Shown one piece after another: positions 15,712-24,987 of a stretch of 64,000 nucleotides of DNA; the stretch's first letter is position 1; the number at the start of each line of letters is the position of its first letter. Below the pieces are notes generated by a model. The model did no database searches and was not told where the DNA came from. It worked only from the letters and a program-made list of their open reading frames with translations. Source of the DNA: Planctomycetota bacterium (lineage in GTDB: Bacteria > Planctomycetota > UBA8108 > UBA1146); NCBI GenBank assembly GCA_016776905.1, contig JADHSM010000002.1, positions 215,514-279,513 on the forward strand, written 5' to 3'. A program made the position numbers and the translations under genes.

Positions 15712-18444
15712 TTAAGACTTCTTGGCCAATGCGGCCTCTGCGATCACCTGTTCCCGACGCTGACGGGCCTGCTCCTGGAGACGGATCAACGCAGGACTGG
15801 CGACGAAAATCGAGGAATAAGTTCCCACGAGAACTCCAACACACAATGCAAATGCGAAGGAATGGAGGGCTTCTCCACCAAAGACGAACAAGATCACCAC
15901 GACCACAAACGTGGTCAACGAGGTGAGTAATGTACGACTGAGAGTCTGATTGATCGAGTGATTGACCAGTTCCGGGTAGTTGGCATCGCGACGGGCATCC
16001 CGCATATTTTCGCGGATTCTGTCGAAGATCACGATGGTGTCATTGAGCGAGTACCCCACCACCGTCAGCAATGCAGCGACCACTGGAAGATTGATCTTGA
16101 GAGAAAAAGAATCTCCCAATAGCAAGTCACCTAAAGAGAGAGCGGCTAAGGTGAAGAAGATGTCGTGCACGAGCGCTGTGATAGCCGCCGCACCGTAACT
16201 GAACTCGAAGCGAATACTGATGTAGAAGATGATCGCGAGGAAACTGATCATCAGTGCAATGAATGTATTTCCCTGCATATCCTTGGCAACACGCCCGCTG
16301 ATGCTACTCACCTCAGGGAATGGTTCGGAGAAATCCAAACGAGTAATATCCTTCAAGGTTTGACTCAATACAGGCTGCAGAGCCATTGCATCAGTTTGGG
16401 AAATCTGACCATCACTGACGATCTCGAATGAAATGATCCCGGCGTTTTTCCCAGGACCGCTGACTTCCTTCACAGAATTCACAGGGAAGCCTGATTCCAC
16501 TAGCGAATCTTTGACAAGACTCCCGGTGACAGCGACATCCTTGTTCACACCCAGTCCCTGAATCACATTCAATCTTGAAGTGAATACATGTGTCGTAATG
16601 CCGTCGTCATTCTGCTCAGTGCTGAATGAAACATCAGTGACAGCATTCGGGGCCAACATATTCGCCCCACCGATCAATTCTTCCATCTGCTTTTTAAACT
16701 CTTCGGTTTGCCTTTTGCCCTCAACGAGAGTGCTGGTTCGAATCGAATAACGAGCCGCTCCGCTCTCATTGATGTCGCCCAAAGCTTGCAACTGCAAATC
16801 GTCAAACTGGATGTCTTCAGAGCTCTCTCCCCTTTGACCCAATACAGATCTCAGAGAGGATTCCAGCGTCGGGGAAGCCAGATTGACGGTCAAACGGGTC
16901 CCCCCCGTGAAATCGATTCCCATAGAATCCGATCCCCGCCAAACCAATGTTCCAAAGCCGCCAATGACAATCACGTAGAGCAATATTCTTGCTGTTTCGC
17001 GGAAGCTCATGAAGTCGAAGTTCGGCTTAGAAATGATCTTGCCCATTTTCAACTCAGTGATGACATTCCTTGAAATCAGGAAAGAGAGCAAGAAGCGACT
17101 GAAGAACACCGTCGAGAAGAATGAGGTCAGGATTCCGATACTCAGAACGACCGCGAAACCTTTCACGGCCCCTGAACCAAATTGGAACAGAACAAAAGCA
17201 GTAATCAGCGTGGTCAGGTTCGCATCGAAAATAGTCCAAAATGCTTTTTGGAATCCGACACTGAAGGCCGCGGGCAGAGCTTTTCCGCGTTCTCGTTCTT
17301 CTCGTATTCGCTCGAATATCAGAATGTTGGCGTCAACAGCCATACCCACTGTCAGAAGTAATCCCGCCATTCCTGGGAACGTCAACGTATTGCGGAAGGT
17401 GATCAGTAGCGTCACCACCAACATGAGGTTGAACACCAGCGAAAGGTCCGCCACGAATCCTGCTGCACGATAGTAAAGCAACATGAAGATCACGACGATC
17501 AACAGGCCAAAGATCATCGCCTGCGTTCCACGGTCGATGGATTCTTTACCTAAGAGCGCTCCAACAGTTTGCTGATTGACCAAGAACGGTTTCGCTGGAA
17601 GTGATCCAGCACGCAAGATGGAAACTATGTCGGCGACCTCTTCATTGGAGAACCCACCTTCAAGAATTCCAGATCTTGAGATTCTGGCGTTGATGTTGGC
17701 GCGGCTATAAGCGACCCCATCGAGGACGATCGCCATTTCACGATTGATGTTTTCGCCGGTCATATCCGCGAAAAGAGTCGCGCCCTTACCTCCGAACTCG
17801 AAACCGACAGCGGGCCGCCCAGTCTCATCAGTTGTCGGATTAGCATTACTCAGCAATGAGGCGCTTACGGAATTGGGCAAACGATTCTCGACGACTACAA
17901 AACTACCGGTGACGGCATCTTCAGAACGCGACTTGACCTCGACCACAATTTGGGCAGGAGCCACGGGAGGGTTCTCAGGACGAACATCGTCAGCCATATT
18001 GTTGTAGGCCACGAGTGCACGCTCATAGTTCGACATCTCCTGTCGAACCCTGATCACAGAGGCTTCTGTTTGATTCGCATCCGTTGAGACGAGTTGAAAG
18101 TTCAACTCTCCGGCGCGTTCAATCTGACCTTTGAGTCGCTCTAATTCATCATTGTCCGAACCCGGAAGCTGAATCAGAAGACGATTTCTGCCAGAAATGG
18201 CAACGCTGATCTCCTTGAGACCATAGTTGTCAAATCGACGAGCAATCACGTCTTTGATATCCGAAGCGACGGTTGACCTCTGACTCGGATCAATCTCATC
18301 CAGAGGGATTTCGTAGAGAAGTTCAGTACCACCCTCAAGGTCGATACCTTTTTTGATATCGTTTTGGTAGTCCTGAAGTTGGTAGATACCTGCTCCGATG
18401 AGTAAGGCGATCAGGGCAATTCCCCTGAAGTAATTTTGCATCAT
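15712..18444 (-). CDS. secDF: fused protein translocase subunit SecDF
   Basis: A 910-residue fusion of SecD and SecF, which use the proton gradient to aid Sec-dependent export at the inner membrane. The SecD half begins with a membrane segment, then GIDLEGGTELLYEIP, a long periplasmic region, and membrane helices containing GMAVDANILIFERIREE. The SecF half starts near residue 470, with MGIDFTGGTRLTV and, later, TVVGYSLNDTIVIFDRIREN. About twelve membrane segments are present, as expected for a fusion. The start codon overlaps the yajC stop (ATGA). The order tgt-yajC-secDF is widespread in bacteria. Confidence 0.95.
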   Translation of the reverse strand: MMQNYFRGIALIALLIGAGIYQLQDYQNDIKKGIDLEGGTELLYEIPLDEIDPSQRSTVASDIKDVIARRFDNYGLKEISVAISGRNRLLIQLPGSDNDELERLKGQIERAGELNFQLVSTDANQTEASVIRVRQEMSNYERALVAYNNMADDVRPENPPVAPAQIVVEVKSRSEDAVTGSFVVVENRLPNSVSASLLSNANPTTDETGRPAVGFEFGGKGATLFADMTGENINREMAIVLDGVAYSRANINARISRSGILEGGFSNEEVADIVSILRAGSLPAKPFLVNQQTVGALLGKESIDRGTQAMIFGLLIVVIFMLLYYRAAGFVADLSLVFNLMLVVTLLITFRNTLTFPGMAGLLLTVGMAVDANILIFERIREERERGKALPAAFSVGFQKAFWTIFDANLTTLITAFVLFQFGSGAVKGFAVVLSIGILTSFFSTVFFSRFLLSFLISRNVITELKMGKIISKPNFDFMSFRETARILLYVIVIGGFGTLVWRGSDSMGIDFTGGTRLTVNLASPTLESSLRSVLGQRGESSEDIQFDDLQLQALGDINESGAARYSIRTSTLVEGKRQTEEFKKQMEELIGGANMLAPNAVTDVSFSTEQNDDGITTHVFTSRLNVIQGLGVNKDVAVTGSLVKDSLVESGFPVNSVKEVSGPGKNAGIISFEIVSDGQISQTDAMALQPVLSQTLKDITRLDFSEPFPEVSSISGRVAKDMQGNTFIALMISFLAIIFYISIRFEFSYGAAAITALVHDIFFTLAALSLGDLLLGDSFSLKINLPVVAALLTVVGYSLNDTIVIFDRIRENMRDARRDANYPELVNHSINQTLSRTLLTSLTTFVVVVILFVFGGEALHSFAFALCVGVLVGTYSSIFVASPALIRLQEQARQRREQVIAEAALAKKS

Positions 18445-18854
18445 GTTGTTGCTTCCTCTTCCTTGGTCGTGGAAGACGTGCTCTCGGTGACGGCTGCAAT
18501 CGATTGCAATGAAACCTTCATTCGAACACTCTTGGATTCGTCGATGACGAGAACGACATGCCCCTGATCTTTGTCAACCAGAGCCACTTTGCCGATGATT
18601 CCACCGACAGTTCTCACCTCTTTATGTTTTTCAAGACTCGCGATCATGTTTTCATGCTCGCTGGTTTGCTTCTTTTGTGGACGGATCACCATGAAATACA
18701 TCACGGCCCAAATTATCACCATCAATGGAATAAATTCCATGAAGCCAGGTGCAGAACTCTCTGTTCCGCCTGCGGCTGTTGCCAAGGAGATCAGATCAGT
18801 GTGCAGTAAATTCTGCACGCCAATGAACTCAATTATCTCGATAGAAAAGGCCAT
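18441..18854 (-). CDS. yajC: preprotein translocase subunit YajC
   Basis: A 137-residue single-pass membrane protein and accessory of the SecDF complex. A hydrophobic segment, FMEFIPLMVIIWAVMYFMVI, is followed directly by the family hallmark RPQKKQ and a small cytoplasmic domain with VRTVGGIIGKVALVDKD. The tail is Ser/Thr/Glu-rich. ATG has GGAG eight bases upstream. Its stop overlaps secDF by four bases. A gap of 156 bases separates it from tgt upstream, so a promoter of its own is possible there. Confidence 0.94.
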   Translation of the reverse strand: MAFSIEIIEFIGVQNLLHTDLISLATAAGGTESSAPGFMEFIPLMVIIWAVMYFMVIRPQKKQTSEHENMIASLEKHKEVRTVGGIIGKVALVDKDQGHVVLVIDESKSVRMKVSLQSIAAVTESTSSTTKEEEATT

Positions 18855-19010
18855 TTCGGCACTCCTGCTCCCGGATTATTCGGGTTCCTAAATTTTCTGT
18901 GATTGGAGAACCTAAAAGGCTCACCAGCACGGGGTGCACATCTGGCCGATAAAATCGCAAGACGTGCTATTAAAGCAAGTTGCGAATCTTAGTCGGAGGG
19001 ACTGAGATAT

Positions 19011-20174
19011 TCAACCGGACCGGAGGGATAATCGACTGAGAAAGCCATCCCTAAAGTCCTCCCAAACCCCGTCCAGCACCGCTGTACGGGCTTTACGAAG
19101 AAACCTGTGAAACACGCTCAGATTGTGAATAGAGCCCAGCGTATAGGCTAAAATCTCTTTTCTTTGGTAGAGGTGATGCAATGTACCCCGGCTATATCGT
19201 GTACAGGCGAGGCATTCGCAGTCTTCCTCAACAGGATTAGGATCCTGTTTGTGACGTGCATTTTTCATATTCAGACTCGATCCGTCACCGAGAAATAGAC
19301 TGGCATTTCGGGCATTTCGAGTAGGAATAACGCAGTCAAACATGTCGATCCCCTGGTCAACGGCAATCATAAATTCCTCAAGTCCTCCGACACCCATCAG
19401 GTATCGAGGACGGTCGAAGGGCAGAAGCGGCGCACTCAAACCGATGGTTGAGAGCAGAGCATCCCGCCCCTCTCCCACACTCACTCCACCCACTGCGTAT
19501 GCATCGAAAGGGATCTCCAACAGTTGTTGAGCCGATTCCTTCCGAAGATCTTCATGAACACCACCCTGCATGATTCCAAAAACAGCCATCGGCTCAAACA
19601 AATCCAAACGGCTTCTATGTTCATGAGCTCTCAGTGCCCAGCGGTGGGTGCGAACAACTGCCTTCGCCACTTCGTCTCTGGAAACGCCTCCCGCAGGACA
19701 CTCATCCAATATCATGGCGATGGTCGAGCCGAGTCTTGCCTGAATATCCAACACTGATTCTGGAGTCAGAAGCAGCGGACTTCCGTCCACATGATTTCTA
19801 AATTCAACACCGTGTTCACTGATCTTGTTTCGATGCGCCAGAGAGAACACTTGAAATCCACCGGAATCGGTGAGTATGGGACCTTCCCATCCCATCACCT
19901 TGTGCAATCCTCCAAGAGTACGAACCGTGTCGACTCCTGGCCTCACGGCAAGGTGATAAGTATTCGATAGAACGATTTGTGTCCCTGTCGTTTTTATCTG
20001 ATCAGGAGTCAAACCCTTCACGGTCCCTTGTGTACCTACCGGCATAAAAGCGGGAGTTTGTACAACACCTCTAGGCGTCGTGAGAACTCCCGCCCTCGCT
20101 CCATCTGAAGTCGCTTCGATTGCAAAATTGAATCCGGCGGTCATCGGAAATTTGGCCTGCACTGGAGCACTCAC
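19011..20174 (-). CDS. tgt: queuine/preQ1 tRNA-guanine transglycosylase (Tgt)
   Basis: Exchanges guanine 34 of GUN-anticodon tRNAs for the queuosine precursor. TIM-barrel motifs are present: TPAFMPVGTQGTVKG, SNTYHLAVRPG, the acid/base aspartate in DSGGFQVFSL, FGIMQGG, GGVSVGE and the nucleophile aspartate in DMFDCVIPTR. The zinc site CECLACTRYSRGTLHHLY is complete. The start is GTG 20172-20174, overlapping the spoIID stop (GTGA), with GGAG nine bases upstream; an adjacent TTG one codon earlier is equally in frame. No other queuosine genes lie in the window. Confidence 0.95.
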   Translation of the reverse strand: MSAPVQAKFPMTAGFNFAIEATSDGARAGVLTTPRGVVQTPAFMPVGTQGTVKGLTPDQIKTTGTQIVLSNTYHLAVRPGVDTVRTLGGLHKVMGWEGPILTDSGGFQVFSLAHRNKISEHGVEFRNHVDGSPLLLTPESVLDIQARLGSTIAMILDECPAGGVSRDEVAKAVVRTHRWALRAHEHRSRLDLFEPMAVFGIMQGGVHEDLRKESAQQLLEIPFDAYAVGGVSVGEGRDALLSTIGLSAPLLPFDRPRYLMGVGGLEEFMIAVDQGIDMFDCVIPTRNARNASLFLGDGSSLNMKNARHKQDPNPVEEDCECLACTRYSRGTLHHLYQRKEILAYTLGSIHNLSVFHRFLRKARTAVLDGVWEDFRDGFLSRLSLRSG

Positions 20175-21397
20175 CAAAGTCTCCTTATCTCAGTCCCTCT
20201 GTAGAAATGTTGCAATATCTGATCTTCCGTCCAGCCGGAGAGAGCATAACCTCTGGCACCCATTTGACACATTCCAACGCCATGTCCCCAGCCACGGCCT
20301 CTAAAGACAAACTTGTCACCGCGGGATTCAACATCGAATGCTTGCGAACGAAGTTTTCCCTCAGTTTTCAAAGAGGAAAACCCAAATCGTAAGGAATTCG
20401 CACTCACTTCAAAGGAACCTTTTCCATGCTGAACTTTAAAATATGCCACGTGTCCCGATGAAGCCCTATCGACCGGCTCGATGCGTTTGATTTTCCCCAA
20501 AGAAATCTTATCGACTCCTTTTACTTTCAGAAGTGCAGAACGGACCACAGATTCCTGTGCCTCCAATTCCCAACGGAAATATTTTGAGGTGGTACAACCT
20601 TCACAGCGAACGCTACTGAACACTTCGAGAGAAGGAAGGCCAAATGCTTCGACACCCGAACAGGTCGTGCCTCCGCAGGTGGAATGAAAAAAGCTCTCAA
20701 AAATTTTCCCGCTGTGAATCAGTACCTGCCCACGAGTTTCTTCTACCGCTTGCCGAATCTTATCAGGGATATCGGAGAGCCCTCCATAGACTTGACTTCG
20801 AACCGTCGAATGCACATGCCTTCGCTTCCCTGGTCGGGACAGCACATGAAAGTAGGCGTAAGTTCTTGAGGCTATGGCCTGTGCTTTCAGGGAAGCCATG
20901 GGGAAACTATTGGCAGAAACTTCTTTACTGACAACTCCCAAAAGATATTGCTCCATGGGAATTCGTTCGATGACTTCCCACCCCCCCGACTCCCGTGACA
21001 GTGGCTGGAATTCAACCCAACCCGTCAATGATCGCCCGTCTACCATCATGAGTCCTTCTTCAGCACGAATCCGAATCGGTTCGCTGAATTGGTAATCTCC
21101 GATGATCACTGATTGAGCACGAACATAAATAGAGAGTGGGGATTCGAAACGAAGAATCTCTCTTCGCTTCTGAACCTTGATCACTGAATTTTTAGCAGCG
21201 ACAGTGAGATCCATAAGGCCGGAAGCAAGACCCACTCCAATCATGGGTTCTTTGATCATTCGTGTATCAGATTGGGCAAAGACGTTCTCTGAAGGAGAAA
21301 CACAACAGATCAGAACGAGGATCCAGGACACGTTCCTGAAAAATAAGTACAGCTGAGATTCGACCCGTTGCGTCGGAATAAATCCCTCAGGGATCAA
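20171..21397 (-). CDS. spoIID: SpoIID/LytB domain protein, putative peptidoglycan lytic enzyme
   Basis: A 408-residue exported protein. An N-terminal hydrophobic segment, VSWILVLICCVSP, should direct it to the periplasm. The SpoIID region includes MEQYLLGVVSKEVSANSF with the catalytic-type glutamate, KAQAIASRTYAYFH, and the C-terminal signature GRGWGHGVGMCQMGARGYAL. In Firmicutes SpoIID is a lytic transglycosylase that acts on denuded glycan strands. In non-sporulating bacteria such proteins are thought to remodel the wall. It overlaps ruvB at its start and tgt at its end by four bases each, so the three form a tight operon. Confidence 0.92.
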   Translation of the reverse strand: MIPEGFIPTQRVESQLYLFFRNVSWILVLICCVSPSENVFAQSDTRMIKEPMIGVGLASGLMDLTVAAKNSVIKVQKRREILRFESPLSIYVRAQSVIIGDYQFSEPIRIRAEEGLMMVDGRSLTGWVEFQPLSRESGGWEVIERIPMEQYLLGVVSKEVSANSFPMASLKAQAIASRTYAYFHVLSRPGKRRHVHSTVRSQVYGGLSDIPDKIRQAVEETRGQVLIHSGKIFESFFHSTCGGTTCSGVEAFGLPSLEVFSSVRCEGCTTSKYFRWELEAQESVVRSALLKVKGVDKISLGKIKRIEPVDRASSGHVAYFKVQHGKGSFEVSANSLRFGFSSLKTEGKLRSQAFDVESRGDKFVFRGRGWGHGVGMCQMGARGYALSGWTEDQILQHFYRGTEIRRLW

Positions 21398-22443
21398 GAC
21401 GACTCCTCCAAATCGAGGGAGGCCTGCTCTCTGTGTTGATTCTTAATCTTATTCACGCCGAGTTCTGCTGCAGGACCCAATACCCTTCCCCGAGCTGTTT
21501 TTTCCAAATATCCCGCTCGAATCAGGAAAGGTTCGTGAACGTCCTCAATAGTTCGCTCTTCTTCTCCTACAGTGACGGCGATCGTCTTGACCCCCACTGG
21601 AGCCCCATCAGCACGCGCGACCACTTCAAGAATTTTGCGGTCGACGGCATCGAGTCCAGCAGGATCAACACCTAATCGGTCTAAGGCTGCGGCAGCACAT
21701 TTCCCATCGACACTTTCTTGACCTTCAACCTCTGCAAAATCCCTGACTCTCCGTAGGTATCTGTTAGCAATACGAGGAGTTCCTCGACAACGTCCGGCCA
21801 AAACCTCTGCACCAGATGGCTCAAGCGGAACACTCAGAATACGTGAACTCCTTTTGAGAATCTCAATCAAGTCACTCACATCGTATGGTTCCAACTTTTC
21901 GTGGATCCCAAATCGAGCTCTGAAGGGAGCCGTGAGATTTCCTTCGCGAGTGGTCGCTGCCACAAGAGTAAACTTAGGAAGGTGTATCCTCATCGATCGA
22001 GCGTTCGGACCGGAGTCGATCAGGATATCAATCTGGAAATCTTCCATCGCTGTGTAGAGGTACTCCTCCACAACTCTGGAGATACGATGAACTTCATCGA
22101 TGAAGAGGACGTCGCCCTCTTCAAGCTCCGTGAGAAGACCGACAAGATCCTTGGCCTTCTCCAAAACAGGTCCACTGGTGGCCCGGAAATTCACTCCCAT
22201 TTGCGAAGCGATCAGAGATGACAGAGTCGTCTTTCCCAAACCCGGCATTCCAGAAAACAACGCGTGATCCAGAGGTTCACCACGATTCTTGGCCGCTTGC
22301 AGGTATACCTTCAGATTCGAGACCACCGGAGACTGCCCCACGAATTCGGAGAGATCCCCTGGACGGATGTTTTCCTCTCCTCCGTGATCATCGGAGGTTT
22401 GGCTAGGGTCTGCGGCGCGGGCCTCGCTATTTTCAGAACTCAT
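21394..22443 (-). CDS. ruvB: Holliday junction branch migration helicase RuvB
   Basis: The AAA+ motor of the RuvAB complex. Walker A reads GMPGLGKTT, Walker B LFIDEVHRI, and sensor 1 is in LVAATTREG. RFGIHEKLEPY and the C-terminal winged helix with EPFLIRAGYLEKTARGRV are typical. The N-terminal 25 residues are acidic and variable, and the C-terminal tail of about 15 residues is rich in charged residues. ATG has GAGGGG about seven bases upstream. It is the first gene of the ruvB-spoIID-tgt unit. No ruvA or ruvC lies in the window. Confidence 0.95.
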   Translation of the reverse strand: MSSENSEARAADPSQTSDDHGGEENIRPGDLSEFVGQSPVVSNLKVYLQAAKNRGEPLDHALFSGMPGLGKTTLSSLIASQMGVNFRATSGPVLEKAKDLVGLLTELEEGDVLFIDEVHRISRVVEEYLYTAMEDFQIDILIDSGPNARSMRIHLPKFTLVAATTREGNLTAPFRARFGIHEKLEPYDVSDLIEILKRSSRILSVPLEPSGAEVLAGRCRGTPRIANRYLRRVRDFAEVEGQESVDGKCAAAALDRLGVDPAGLDAVDRKILEVVARADGAPVGVKTIAVTVGEEERTIEDVHEPFLIRAGYLEKTARGRVLGPAAELGVNKIKNQHREQASLDLEESS

Positions 22444-22721
22444 TCAGATCCCCTCGCCGGCAGGCACTTGATACAAAGGTCTATTATCATAGTCGAAGGT
22501 CCATGCGGTGGGAACGCAGACCACGAAACCAGTGTGGAGATCTTGGCACCGTTGTCGACAGGAATTTCCGTGTTCACGATTCCGGAGGGAATTTCGCTCC
22601 GGATTGGTTAGGGTGGCGACAGCGGATCAGACCAAATCCAACCGGCAGAGATCTGTCGGGCCAACGAACTATTCAAGTTTCGTGGATTCTGTCCTACACG
22701 ATCACGCGGAAGGAACATGAG

Positions 22722-24110
22722 ATGTCGGGGGAATCACAAGACGAGAATTCTGGTTTTCAGGGAGACCCTGCCCCAAAATCCTCCGCTTCTTCATCCCCGA
22801 ACTCGAAATCTCCCGAGAACGAGTCCCCCCCCGCAAAATCCGGACTGGGAGCAGTGCTCCTGACGTTGTTTCTCGATCTGGTCGGTTTCTCCATCATCTT
22901 TCCCCTCTTCCCAGCGATTCTGGACTCCTATCGCGCAGATCCCTGGATGGAAAGCCTGCTCTCTGCGCTGAGGTCCTTGTCTCCCATGATCGACGATGAT
23001 CGCTTGGTCACCCTCTTCGGAGGAGTTCTAGGCTCCCTGTACTCCATTCTTCAATTTGCTATGAGTCCATTTTGGGGAAGCCTGTCTGACCGAATAGGAC
23101 GCCGACGAGTCTTGCTCATCACTGTCACAGGAAATTTGGCGGCCGCTCTGCTTTGGGCTTTCAGCGGTACTTTCGCCTGGTTGTTGATCTCAAGAGTCTT
23201 TTCAGGAATAGCCGGCGGCAACATAGCAACAGCGACGGCAGCCGTTGCAGATGTAACTCCTGGAAAAGAGAGAGCACGAGGAATGGGTTTAGTGGGTGCC
23301 GCTTTTGGAATGGGTTTCATTCTGGGACCGGCCATCGGTGGCTACCTTTCTCTTTTCGATCTCTCATCACATGGGGTTATTCACGAAGGACTCGGATTTG
23401 CATTCACCTCTTTTAGTGCTGCAGCACTCGGAGTTGTCGTTCTTCACCTCATCAATCTGATCTGGATTTGGTGTAAACTTCCTGAAACCCGACCCGAGAA
23501 TACGAAGCCTCGCCCCGTAAAATTCTCTGTTTCTTTGGGAGGCGAATGGGGACCAAGAGTTAAGAAAACTAATCTTGCAAACTTGATCTACCTGCTCGCC
23601 TTTAGTGGCATGGAGTTCACTCTCTCTTTTCTCGTCCGGCAGCGACTTGACTTTGGCACCACAGAGACCGCAACGATGTTCGTCTTCATTGGGTTGATCC
23701 TGGCTGTGGTGCAGGGTGGATTCACGCGGAGGTTCGCGCATTCCTGGGGCCCCGAAAAAACGGCCCGACGCGGCTTGGTTCTGGTCGCTCTAGGCTTGGC
23801 TGGGATTGCACTCATCCAAGAAAATTGGCACCTCTGGGCCGCGCTCATTCCATTGAGTGCAGGTTCCGCCATGACGATGCCCATGCTTTCCACCATCGTC
23901 AGTCAATCGGTCGGCCCAGGTGAACAAGGGGCTGTATTGGGAGTATTTCGCTCTCTAGGTAGCCTAGCGAGGGCTCTGGGGCCTTTATTGGCGGCCGTGC
24001 TCTATTGGAAACTCGGCTCAGCAGCGCCCTATTTTGCCTCAGCGCTCCTGATGCTCATACCTCTGCGGTTACTTTCGAGTGGGCTTGCTAGAAATGACGA
24101 AATTTCCTAA
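22722..24110 (+). CDS. major facilitator superfamily transporter
   Basis: A 462-residue inner-membrane permease with about twelve hydrophobic segments. The motif A loop GSLSDRIGRRRV lies between the second and third helices, and GFILGPAIGG in the fifth is motif C-like, as in drug/H+ antiporters of the TetA type. A hydrophilic N-terminal region of about 38 residues, rich in Ser, Pro and Glu, precedes the first helix. The start is placed at ATG 22722 behind AAGGA; the frame is open further upstream to 22503 but that part carries no membrane segment. The substrate is unknown. The 3' end overlaps the open frame of the next gene but not its likely start. Confidence 0.87.
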   Translation: MSGESQDENSGFQGDPAPKSSASSSPNSKSPENESPPAKSGLGAVLLTLFLDLVGFSIIFPLFPAILDSYRADPWMESLLSALRSLSPMIDDDRLVTLFGGVLGSLYSILQFAMSPFWGSLSDRIGRRRVLLITVTGNLAAALLWAFSGTFAWLLISRVFSGIAGGNIATATAAVADVTPGKERARGMGLVGAAFGMGFILGPAIGGYLSLFDLSSHGVIHEGLGFAFTSFSAAALGVVVLHLINLIWIWCKLPETRPENTKPRPVKFSVSLGGEWGPRVKKTNLANLIYLLAFSGMEFTLSFLVRQRLDFGTTETATMFVFIGLILAVVQGGFTRRFAHSWGPEKTARRGLVLVALGLAGIALIQENWHLWAALIPLSAGSAMTMPMLSTIVSQSVGPGEQGAVLGVFRSLGSLARALGPLLAAVLYWKLGSAAPYFASALLMLIPLRLLSSGLARNDEIS

Positions 24111-24156
24111 CATCGCCATCACGCCGCGCGACACTGGCCCAGGAAGGGGCGAAGAC

Positions 24157-24987
24157 GTGCCCAATCAAAAGACCGATTCATACGGATTCCCTGAACACCG
24201 TAGAAATTTTCACAGGCTTATTTCCTGTGGTTCCATCGTAATTCTGCTGCTCTCACTCACGGCCTGTAGCTCTGCTCCAGCTCCTCGCAGTGAAAGTATT
24301 TCCCAAGACGAATCTCTGACCCCCGCAGATGTGGGCGCGATGCTGACTGGGAGTTGGTACGTCGAAAACGAGAACCGTCGAGGCATGGCGACTCTTGGAG
24401 GACTCCTGTCCTACGACATGACCACCTCAAAAACTTTGAATGGTAGAAAGATCGGAGAGGAACGCGTCACTGCAGGACCTCTCTGGATCGCTGGCAAAAC
24501 AAACAGCAGGGCTCTCAGTTCCGAAGGAGAGAACAGTTCCGGTCATTGGTTCTTCCCCTTCTGGCGTTATCAGGAGAAAAATGGAAAGCGGACTTTGTAT
24601 CCACTGATGGTCATTCCCATACCCATGGGATCTTCTCCCATCGACGATAACCGCTATCTTGCAAGTGACGACGACGACTGGTCTGTCGATGAATATCCTG
24701 TGAGCGATGAATATTCGGAGAGCATCGTGAATGCGGAACCGATATCTGAACAGATCACCTCACAGGAATCTGTTCTGATGACCCCAGAAACCGTCAGGCC
24801 CAGTTGGCAAGCCCTCGACATCCATGAAAAAACCTACAAGGTTCGCAAGGGTGACACCCTGTGGTCACTCGCCATCAAATTCTATGGAGATGGCCAGAGA
24901 TACAGAGATCTCATCGCCGCAAATGGCCGATCCTTGGCCAATCCTAGTCAAATTCCTGTAGGCAGCACACTTGTCATTCCGAACTGA
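24157..24987 (+). CDS. lipoprotein with C-terminal LysM domain
   Basis: A 276-residue protein whose N-terminal signal ends in a lipobox, SLTACSS, so it is probably a lipid-anchored envelope protein. The middle has no recognised domain. The last 50 residues are a LysM domain (YKVRKGDTLWSLAIKFYGDG ... VGSTLVIPN), which suggests peptidoglycan binding. The start is set at GTG 24157-24159 because AGGAAGGGG lies seven bases upstream. Earlier in-frame starts at 24079 and 24094 overlap the MFS gene and would put a long hydrophilic stretch before the signal. It converges with, and overlaps by 14 bases, the ArsS-like gene. Confidence 0.85.
   Translation: MPNQKTDSYGFPEHRRNFHRLISCGSIVILLLSLTACSSAPAPRSESISQDESLTPADVGAMLTGSWYVENENRRGMATLGGLLSYDMTTSKTLNGRKIGEERVTAGPLWIAGKTNSRALSSEGENSSGHWFFPFWRYQEKNGKRTLYPLMVIPIPMGSSPIDDNRYLASDDDDWSVDEYPVSDEYSESIVNAEPISEQITSQESVLMTPETVRPSWQALDIHEKTYKVRKGDTLWSLAIKFYGDGQRYRDLIAANGRSLANPSQIPVGSTLVIPN

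Noticed and set aside
22503..22721. An N-terminal extension of the MFS transporter
   Set aside because: No ribosome site at its start, composition unlike the protein, and AAGGA lies correctly before ATG 22722.
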